DNA of 64,000 nucleotides from UBA3792 sp045114775 (GTDB lineage: Bacteria; Bacillota; Clostridia; Christensenellales; CAG-138). Shown piece after piece: positions 58,236-64,000 of this stretch (the first letter of the stretch is position 1; the number at the start of each line of letters is the position of its first letter). Position numbers and translations under genes: made by a program. The DNA lies in contig JBGULC010000008.1 in assembly GCA_045114775.1 (NCBI GenBank), forward strand, positions 62,001 through 126,000. Direction: 5' to 3'. The notes beneath the pieces were generated by a model, which saw nothing but the letters and a program-made list of their open reading frames with translations, did no database searches and had not been told where the DNA came from.

Positions 58236-59473
58236 ACGTACGGCGCGCGGCGCTTGAAACGCTTGTCCGGATCCTGGAGGACGGCGCATACGCGAACCTT
58301 GCGCTAAAGGAGGCCGCCGATTCGGCTGCACCGAAAGACATCCCGTTTCTGTATGCGCTCGTCAATGAGACGATCGCCGAGGCGTCGTATCTTGATTTTA
58401 TTCTTTCGCACTTCTGCAAGAGGCAGAAGCGCGCTGTCCGGAATCTTCTCCGGATGTCCGGGACCGAGCTGCTGTTTCTCGATACGCCCGCGCATGCGGC
58501 GATCGACGAAGCGGTGAAGCTGTGCCGAGAGATCGGTAAAAAGGGCAGCTGCGGGCTCGTCAACGCCGTATTGCGTCGGCTGGACCGCGAACGCGGCTCC
58601 CTTCCCCCTCTGCCGGAGGATCCCGTCGATCGGCTTTCGATCCGGTACGGCGTGCCGAAGTTTTTGGTTACCGAATGGATCGCGGAATACGGCGAAGCGG
58701 AAACGGAAGCGCTGCTCCTGAAGCGGCCTTTGGGCACCGTGGTGCGCGCGCAGTTTCCGTATACGACGGACGCGCTCGCCGCTGCGCTGCCGGTACCGTC
58801 CGTTCCCTGCTCCCTCGATCCGAACGGCTTGAAGCTCTCCGCGGGATTCGATCTTGCGCACAGTCTGCTGTTTACGGAAGGAAAGCTTGCCGTACAGGGC
58901 GAAGGCGCCATGCTGATCTGTCGTGCGCTCGGCGATATCCGCGGTAAGCACGTCCTTGACGCATGCGCGGCGCCGGGCGGTAAGACCGCCTACCTCGCAT
59001 CGCTTTCCGAGAACACGGCAAGACTGACGGCATGGGAGCTGCATCCGCACCGCAAGGCGCTGATGGACAAGACATTTGCCCGTCTCGGCGTGCAGGCGGA
59101 GACCGAATGCCGGGACGCGTCGGTCTTTGATCCGAGGTTTGAGAACGCGTTTGATGCGGTGCTTCTGGACGTACCCTGCAGCGGTTTCGGACTGCTTGCC
59201 GAAAAGCCGGATGTTCGGCTGCGCAAGGACGAAGCCGCCGTCAATGCTCTCACAGCGGCGCAGGACGCGATCCTCTCTGCATGCTGCCGGTATGTGAAGC
59301 CCGGAGGCGTCCTCGTTTACGCAACGTGTACGATCGTAAAGCGGGAAAACGGCGAGCGTGTGAAACAGTTTTTGAATGCGCATTCTGACTTTGCGCTTTC
59401 CGAAGCGCGGCAGCTTTTGCCCACGCGCGACGGTACGGACGGATTTTATTACGCAAGAATGCAAAGGAGCTGA
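58229..59473 (+). CDS. rsmB: 16S rRNA (cytosine(967)-C(5))-methyltransferase
   Basis: Protein of 414 aa with an N-terminal NusB-like RNA-binding domain (about 1-135) and a C-terminal SAM-dependent methyltransferase: DACAAPGGKTAYLA (SAM site), VLLDVPCSGFG (PC motif, with catalytic Cys) and VYATCTIVKRENGERV (second Cys). The ATG at 58229 overlaps the fmt end by 7 bp. The order fmt-rsmB-rlmN is the Firmicutes one. Confidence 0.95.
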   Translation: MLNVRRAALETLVRILEDGAYANLALKEAADSAAPKDIPFLYALVNETIAEASYLDFILSHFCKRQKRAVRNLLRMSGTELLFLDTPAHAAIDEAVKLCREIGKKGSCGLVNAVLRRLDRERGSLPPLPEDPVDRLSIRYGVPKFLVTEWIAEYGEAETEALLLKRPLGTVVRAQFPYTTDALAAALPVPSVPCSLDPNGLKLSAGFDLAHSLLFTEGKLAVQGEGAMLICRALGDIRGKHVLDACAAPGGKTAYLASLSENTARLTAWELHPHRKALMDKTFARLGVQAETECRDASVFDPRFENAFDAVLLDVPCSGFGLLAEKPDVRLRKDEAAVNALTAAQDAILSACCRYVKPGGVLVYATCTIVKRENGERVKQFLNAHSDFALSEARQLLPTRDGTDGFYYARMQRS

Positions 59474-59477
59474 ACCG

Positions 59478-60521
59478 ATGTATTGGATGGACATGACCGA
59501 ACAGGAGATCGCCGACGCCGTCGGCGCGTTCGGCGTGCCGAAATTCCGCATCGAACAAGTGCAGGGATGGCTCCGAAAGGGCGTTCGTCCGCAGGAGATG
59601 ACAAATCTCCCGAAGGACCTTCGCGCAAAGCTCGATACGATCCCGTTCGGCGGCGCACGGATCTATGATAAGCGCGTTTCTCCGAAGGACGGAACGATCA
59701 AATACCTCTTCGAGCTTGAGGACGGAAACCTTGTCGAAGGCGTGCTGATGCGCTATTCCTACGGCAATACGGTCTGCCTGTCTACGCAGGTCGGCTGCAA
59801 CATGGGGTGCAAATTCTGCGCAAGCACGCTCGAAGGCTGCGTCCGCTCGCTTCGTCCGGGCGAGATGCTTTCCTTCCTTGCCGAGATCGAACGCGACGAG
59901 CCGCCTGCCGACGGTAAGCCGCGCACGGTCACAAACATTGTGCTGATGGGCAGCGGCGAACCGCTCGACAATTACGACAACGTGGTGACGTTCCTCCGCC
60001 GCGTGACGAGCGAACAGGGACCGAACATCAGTGCGCGCAATATTTCGCTATCCACCTGCGGGATCGTGCCGAAGATCTACCGGCTGATCGACGATGCGCC
60101 GCATGTAACGCTTTCGATCTCTCTGCACGCGCATTCGAACGAGGTGCGTTCCGAGCTGATGCCGATCAACAGGGCTTACCCGATTGAACAGGTGCTCGAG
60201 GCGGCAAGAGCATATGCGGAACGGACCGGGCGGCGCGTGGTGTTTGAATACGCGCTGATCGGCGGAAAAAACGACTCCGAGGCGGATGCGGAAGCGCTTG
60301 CCGCCAGGCTCAAAGGATTGCTCTGTCACGTCAACCTGATCCCGCTGAATCCGGTGAAGGAACGCGGGCTGGACGGCGTGACGAGAGCGTATGCACATCG
60401 GTTCAGAGAATGGCTGGAAGCACGGCACATCTCAGCGACGGTGCGCCGTGAAATGGGCGCCGATATCGAAGGCGCCTGCGGACAATTACGAAGGAGGGTG
60501 CTCAATGAACTTCGCGGGTAA
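59478..60521 (+). CDS. rlmN: Dual-specificity 23S rRNA/tRNA adenine-C2 methyltransferase RlmN
   Basis: Radical-SAM methyltransferase of 347 aa for A2503 of 23S rRNA and A37 of tRNAs. The cluster motif is CNMGCKFCAST; LMGSGEPLDNYDNV and LSTCGIVPKI follow; the C-terminal GADIEGACGQL supplies the methyl-carrying Cys. AAGGAG 8 nt before the ATG at 59478 fixes the start. It overlaps the phosphatase gene by 17 bp. Confidence 0.96.
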   Translation: MYWMDMTEQEIADAVGAFGVPKFRIEQVQGWLRKGVRPQEMTNLPKDLRAKLDTIPFGGARIYDKRVSPKDGTIKYLFELEDGNLVEGVLMRYSYGNTVCLSTQVGCNMGCKFCASTLEGCVRSLRPGEMLSFLAEIERDEPPADGKPRTVTNIVLMGSGEPLDNYDNVVTFLRRVTSEQGPNISARNISLSTCGIVPKIYRLIDDAPHVTLSISLHAHSNEVRSELMPINRAYPIEQVLEAARAYAERTGRRVVFEYALIGGKNDSEADAEALAARLKGLLCHVNLIPLNPVKERGLDGVTRAYAHRFREWLEARHISATVRREMGADIEGACGQLRRRVLNELRG

Positions 60522-61227
60522 AACGGAAACCGGTCTCAGACCGCAGAACGAAGACTTTTTCAGGCTTCTGCATACGGACACGCTCGACGCCGTGATCGTA
60601 TCCGACGGCATGGGCGGGCATCAGGCCGGCGAGGTTGCAAGCAGGCTTGCCGTCGACACGCTCAGCAAAGTTCTGCTGCGCGGGTACGACGACCCCGAAG
60701 CGGCGCTTTCCGAGGGCTTCGGCGAAGCGAACCGTGAGGTACACCTCCTCGCCTCGATGCGGGACGAAATGTACGGGATGGGCTGTACGCTCGTGGCGGC
60801 GATCCTCGAACCGGACCGTTTTACCGCCGCCAACATCGGCGATTCCCGACTGTATCATTATGACGGAAACGTCCTCCGTCAGATCACCCACGATCACTCT
60901 TTTGTCGCGGAGCTTGTTCGGCGCGGCGCAATTACGCCCGAAGAAGCGAAAACACACCCGCGGCGTAATTTGATTACTCGCGCCGTCGGCACGGATACGC
61001 GCGTATACGCGGATATTTTCTCGTGTGACTGGAAGAAGGGCGATATGCTTCTGCTCTGTTCGGACGGCCTCTGCGGCGTTCTGGATGACGCAGAAATGTC
61101 TGAAGCTCTGCGTATGCGATCCGATCTGGAGTCGGTTTGCGATACACTGATCCGCCGTGCGCTTGAAGCGGGCAGCCGCGACAACATAACCGTCGTACTT
61201 GCGATCAATGACGGAGGCGCTGCATGA
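60505..61227 (+). CDS. prpC: PP2C-type Ser/Thr protein phosphatase (PrpC/Stp)
   Basis: Metal-dependent phosphatase of 240 aa that opposes the adjacent kinase. Metal-binding motifs: RPQNEDFF, VSDGMGGHQAGEVAS, GDSRLYHY, CSDGLCGVL and SRDNITVVL. GGAGGG precedes the ATG at 60505, inside the rlmN end. The stop overlaps prkC (ATGA), a standard phosphatase-kinase pair. Confidence 0.95.
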   Translation: MNFAGKTETGLRPQNEDFFRLLHTDTLDAVIVSDGMGGHQAGEVASRLAVDTLSKVLLRGYDDPEAALSEGFGEANREVHLLASMRDEMYGMGCTLVAAILEPDRFTAANIGDSRLYHYDGNVLRQITHDHSFVAELVRRGAITPEEAKTHPRRNLITRAVGTDTRVYADIFSCDWKKGDMLLLCSDGLCGVLDDAEMSEALRMRSDLESVCDTLIRRALEAGSRDNITVVLAINDGGAA

Positions 61228-63059
61228 TCGGAACGATACTCGACCGGAAATATCGCATCGTCGAGCTGATCGGAAGCGGCGGCATGGCGCAGGTCTATAA
61301 GGCGATCAATATGGCCAACCGCAAAACTGTTGCCGTGAAAATGCTCAAGGATGAATATAAAGATGATGCGGAGTTTTTGCGCCGGTTCTCGCGCGAGGCG
61401 AACGCGATCCTGACGCTTTCGCACGAGAATATCGTGCGCGCATACGGCGCCGGCACGCATGACGGGCTGCCGTATCTTGTCATGGAATACGTTGAAGGGC
61501 GCACGCTGAAGGACCTGATCTCGAAAAACGGCGCGCTGCCGGTGCGAACGGCGATCGGTATCACCTGTCAAATTCTTGACGCGCTTCACGCTGCGCATTC
61601 GCACGGCATCATCCACCGTGACGTCAAGCCGCAGAACGTCATCGTAACCGACAAAGGACGCGTGAAGTTGGCAGACTTCGGCATCGCGCGCGAAGTGAAA
61701 GCTTCGACTGTTACGTTCTCCGGTCAAAAGGTGCTTGGCTCTGTCCATTATATTTCACCGGAACAGGCTAAGGGCACGATCGCGACCGAACAGAGCGATC
61801 TGTATTCCGTCGGCGTCTGTCTCTATGAGATGCTGACCGGATCTGTGCCGTTCGATTCGGATTCCACGGTGACGATCGCTCTGATGCATTTGCAGGAAAA
61901 GCCCACACCGCCAATCGACCTTGTGCCCGAAATCCCGCCTGCATTGAACGACATCGTTCTGAAATCTTTGGAAAAGGATCCTGAAAACCGGTATCAAACC
62001 GCACGCGAGATGCGCAGCGATCTCGTACGTTCTCTGTCCGATCCAAGCGGATCGTTCGTCAGCGAGCCGGAGGAAAAGAAGTCCCGATCCGGTCGGAAAA
62101 AGCCTTCCCTGTACGTTCTGATTGCGCTGTGTGTCTTCCTTCCGATTATGATCATCGGAATTGTTGTGCTGATCTATGCGGCAGGTAAACCGAAGGATAT
62201 CCCGCGACAGTCCGAGCCCTCGGAAACGGCAGTTGTTCCGATGTCTGTATCGCCTACCGTTCTCGCTTCTGCCGAGCCGAACACGGACGAGTATCAAATG
62301 CAGAGCATCCCCAACCTGATCGGGTACTCATTGGATGATGCATTGCACGTCCTTTATGTGGAAAACGGATTCCGAAAGCTGATCGTTGAGTTCACCGATG
62401 TTCCGCCTGCAGAACCACGCAACAATACCGTTGTCGGGATTTCCGTCTCCGGTATAAACGGCGATATGCCGGACCGGGAAGTTCTTTTTGAAGCAACCCT
62501 TCCCACTCCTGTTCTGTCTTCCGAAGAAACGCCAGCAGTGACCGACGCCCCGCTGCCGGACGAATCATCGGAAACAACGGCAGAGCCGGATGGCTCCGAG
62601 ACGATCACCGCCGAAGCAACGCCTGTTCCCTCCGCTGAAGAGGTACCGCTTGAATCGGAACAGCCTACGCAAATTCCCATACAATCCGTTTCGATCACAC
62701 CGACGCCGCAGCCATCGGTCGCGCCGGAACAGACCGAACAGTTGTATTCGACCGGCGCAGCAATTCGTCTGCTCGTCTATCGCAATACGGCATGGAGCTA
62801 TAAAGCGGACGTTTCCTTCCCCCTCTCCATTGAAAATGACAATCCGGACAATCTTGTGGAGATCGGAATCGAAACGAATAATATCGAAGAAATCCCATAC
62901 CGGATCATTTTGCATTCTCACTTGCGAAAGAAGGAGGCAAAAACGGAAATCACAGAAACAGCGACTGTCTACTGGTATGAGTCGGTCACTCGAATCCTGA
63001 ATTTGTACATCAACGGAGAGGATATGCAAACACCTCAATCCGTCGCCTTTGCAAAATGA
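61224..63059 (+). CDS. prkC: PrkC-type membrane Ser/Thr kinase with one PASTA-like domain
   Basis: Receptor-like kinase of 611 aa. The cytoplasmic kinase domain (about 1-270) is complete: GSGGMAQVYKA, VAVKML, IIHRDVKPQNVI, ADFGIARE, GSVHYISPEQAKG. A membrane helix follows at about 293-317. Outside are one PASTA-like repeat (about 362-425, IPNLIGYSLDDALHVL), a Glu/Ser/Thr/Pro-rich stalk (about 430-510) and an unrecognised beta-rich terminal domain of about 100 residues. Typical PrkC has three or more PASTA repeats, so the sensor part is unusual. In Bacillus PrkC senses muropeptides and triggers germination. It is coupled to prpC and rsgA by ATGA overlaps. Confidence 0.93.
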   Translation: MIGTILDRKYRIVELIGSGGMAQVYKAINMANRKTVAVKMLKDEYKDDAEFLRRFSREANAILTLSHENIVRAYGAGTHDGLPYLVMEYVEGRTLKDLISKNGALPVRTAIGITCQILDALHAAHSHGIIHRDVKPQNVIVTDKGRVKLADFGIAREVKASTVTFSGQKVLGSVHYISPEQAKGTIATEQSDLYSVGVCLYEMLTGSVPFDSDSTVTIALMHLQEKPTPPIDLVPEIPPALNDIVLKSLEKDPENRYQTAREMRSDLVRSLSDPSGSFVSEPEEKKSRSGRKKPSLYVLIALCVFLPIMIIGIVVLIYAAGKPKDIPRQSEPSETAVVPMSVSPTVLASAEPNTDEYQMQSIPNLIGYSLDDALHVLYVENGFRKLIVEFTDVPPAEPRNNTVVGISVSGINGDMPDREVLFEATLPTPVLSSEETPAVTDAPLPDESSETTAEPDGSETITAEATPVPSAEEVPLESEQPTQIPIQSVSITPTPQPSVAPEQTEQLYSTGAAIRLLVYRNTAWSYKADVSFPLSIENDNPDNLVEIGIETNNIEEIPYRIILHSHLRKKEAKTEITETATVYWYESVTRILNLYINGEDMQTPQSVAFAK

Positions 63060-63931
63060 CGGAGCGTGGATTGCTGATCAAAGGCGTCGGCAGCTTCTAT
63101 GAAGTGCTGACCGAATCCAATGAAATGGTGACTTCGAAGGCGCGCGGCGCGTTTCGGCGCGAAGGTCTTGTTCCGACCGTAGGGGATCGGGTCGTCATCG
63201 AGCGCAAGGAACAGGGATATGCGCAGCTCGTCGAGATCCTTCCTCGCAGAAATTTGTTGGTCCGCCCGCCGGTCGCAAACGTGGATCAGCTTCTGATCGT
63301 CGTTTCTGCCTCTGTGCCGGAGCCGGACTGGCTGCTCGTCGACCGTCTGATCATTGCTGCAAAGCGGATGAACATCGTTCCCATCCCCGTGCTGAACAAG
63401 CTTGACACGGCGGATTCTGTGCTGCTGCAGACGTTTCGGTCCGATTACGCCTCTTTTAAAACAGCAGTCGTCAGCGCCGAGACCGGCGAAGGGCTTGACG
63501 GACTCCGTACGATGCTGAAGGGAAAAGTGACCTGCTTTGCCGGTCAGTCCGCTGTTGGGAAATCTTCGCTTCTGAACGCGCTGATTCCCGATCTTCATCT
63601 TGAAACCGGCACGTTGTCACGCAAGACCGATCGCGGTCGTCATACAACGCGCCACGCCGAACTTTGGCCTTACGAGGGTGGCGCTGTACTCGACACGCCA
63701 GGCTTTTCCATGTTCGAAACGGAATGCCTTGAGCAAAACGAGTTGGACGCCTGCTATCCGGAATTTCGCGACGCTTCTCCGTGTCGGTTCCCCGGATGTA
63801 TGCACATCAGCGAACCGGACTGCGGCGTAAAGCCGTTGCTCCGTACCGGATTGCTTTCTATGGGACGCTACGAACGCTACTGCGAGATCGCATATGAATA
63901 TCAGCTGAGGAGGAAACACCGTTATGATTAA
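63056..63931 (+). CDS. rsgA: Ribosome small-subunit-dependent GTPase RsgA
   Basis: 30S maturation GTPase of 291 aa. An N-terminal OB fold is followed by a circularly permuted G domain with the motif order NKLD, then GQSAVGKSSLLN, then DTPGF. The C-terminal zinc site is visible (SPCRFPGCMHISEPDCGVK). The start is coupled to prkC (ATGA). The gene runs into rpe by 8 bp, as in Bacillus prkC-rsgA-rpe. Confidence 0.96.
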   Translation: MTERGLLIKGVGSFYEVLTESNEMVTSKARGAFRREGLVPTVGDRVVIERKEQGYAQLVEILPRRNLLVRPPVANVDQLLIVVSASVPEPDWLLVDRLIIAAKRMNIVPIPVLNKLDTADSVLLQTFRSDYASFKTAVVSAETGEGLDGLRTMLKGKVTCFAGQSAVGKSSLLNALIPDLHLETGTLSRKTDRGRHTTRHAELWPYEGGAVLDTPGFSMFETECLEQNELDACYPEFRDASPCRFPGCMHISEPDCGVKPLLRTGLLSMGRYERYCEIAYEYQLRRKHRYD

Positions 63932-64000
63932 GATCGCGCCGTCGATACTGTCCGCAAACTTCGCCGCCATGGGTGAAGCCGTACAAAAACTGAAAGAGCA
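63924..64000 (+). CDS. rpe: Ribulose-phosphate 3-epimerase (5' end only)
   Basis: Only the first 25 codons are in the window (IKIAPSILSANFAAMGEAV), the invariant start of Rpe, a TIM-barrel enzyme of the pentose phosphate pathway. GGAGG precedes the ATG, which lies inside the rsgA end. The position after rsgA agrees with the known Firmicutes order. The rest lies beyond the window. Confidence 0.92.
   Translation, partial: MIKIAPSILSANFAAMGEAVQKLKE

Overview
This window looks like chromosomal DNA of an endospore-forming member of the Clostridia, probably an uncultured gut-type lineage of moderate to fairly high GC. The evidence is two tandem alpha/beta small acid-soluble spore protein genes, Firmicutes-type gene neighbourhoods (miaB-ylbF-mutS-mutL-miaA-ynbB; asp23-fakA; yicC-remA-gmk-rpoZ-priA; def-fmt-rsmB-rlmN-prpC-prkC-rsgA-rpe), GGAGG-type ribosome binding sites, and a Gram-positive LexA box. 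I see no insertion sequence, prophage, CRISPR array or rRNA. Almost all genes are housekeeping, so the unusual material is mainly in intergenic DNA and a few divergent proteins.

Layout: 1-1.2 kb (-) partial zinc-ribbon membrane protein and tRNA-Ala(GGC). 1.3-10 kb (+) class A penicillin-binding protein, two-component system, SPOR-domain protein, RNase H, a Xer-like tyrosine recombinase and lexA. 10-18.3 kb (-) mismatch-repair and tRNA-modification operon, read from a clear promoter at 18.33 kb. 18.4-18.9 kb (+) two SASP genes. 18.9-28.4 kb (-) recG; a hydrolase/nagB-like/yebC/asp23/fakA operon; and a Crp/Fnr regulator with a three-gene ABC importer of unknown substrate. 28.5-31.7 kb (+) exonuclease III, maf, uvrC. 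31.7-41.5 kb (-) PH-like membrane protein, EF-G-like GTPase, S-adenosylhomocysteinase, C-terminal processing protease, small P-loop protein, lipoprotein, uracil permease and pyrR with an attenuator leader. 41.7-55.4 kb (+) DUF4364 protein, pcrA, ligA, an AIR-synthase-like protein, then yicC-remA-gmk-rpoZ-priA and a heterodimeric ABC exporter. 55.5-56.6 kb (-) an HTH/membrane/LiaF-like sensor-regulator. 56.8-64 kb (+) the def-to-rpe cluster, cut by the window edge.

Functionally the window is rich in genome maintenance (lexA, mutS, mutL, recG, uvrC, xth, pcrA, ligA, priA, Xer recombinase), translation (def, fmt, rsmB, rlmN, miaA, miaB, EF-G-like) and cell-envelope signalling (PBP, two-component system, prpC/prkC, SPOR protein).

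Most worth a second look: a perfect 12-6-12 inverted repeat with flanking Xer-arm-like motifs inside the recombinase promoter; four CGGTTG motifs at an exact 32-bp period between the LiaF-like regulator and def; apparently leaderless promoters for the PBP and exonuclease III genes; terminators that abut the start codons of recG, priA and the PH-like gene; and an asymmetric heterodimeric exporter inserted in the priA-def cluster. Promoter, hairpin and motif calls were made by eye.
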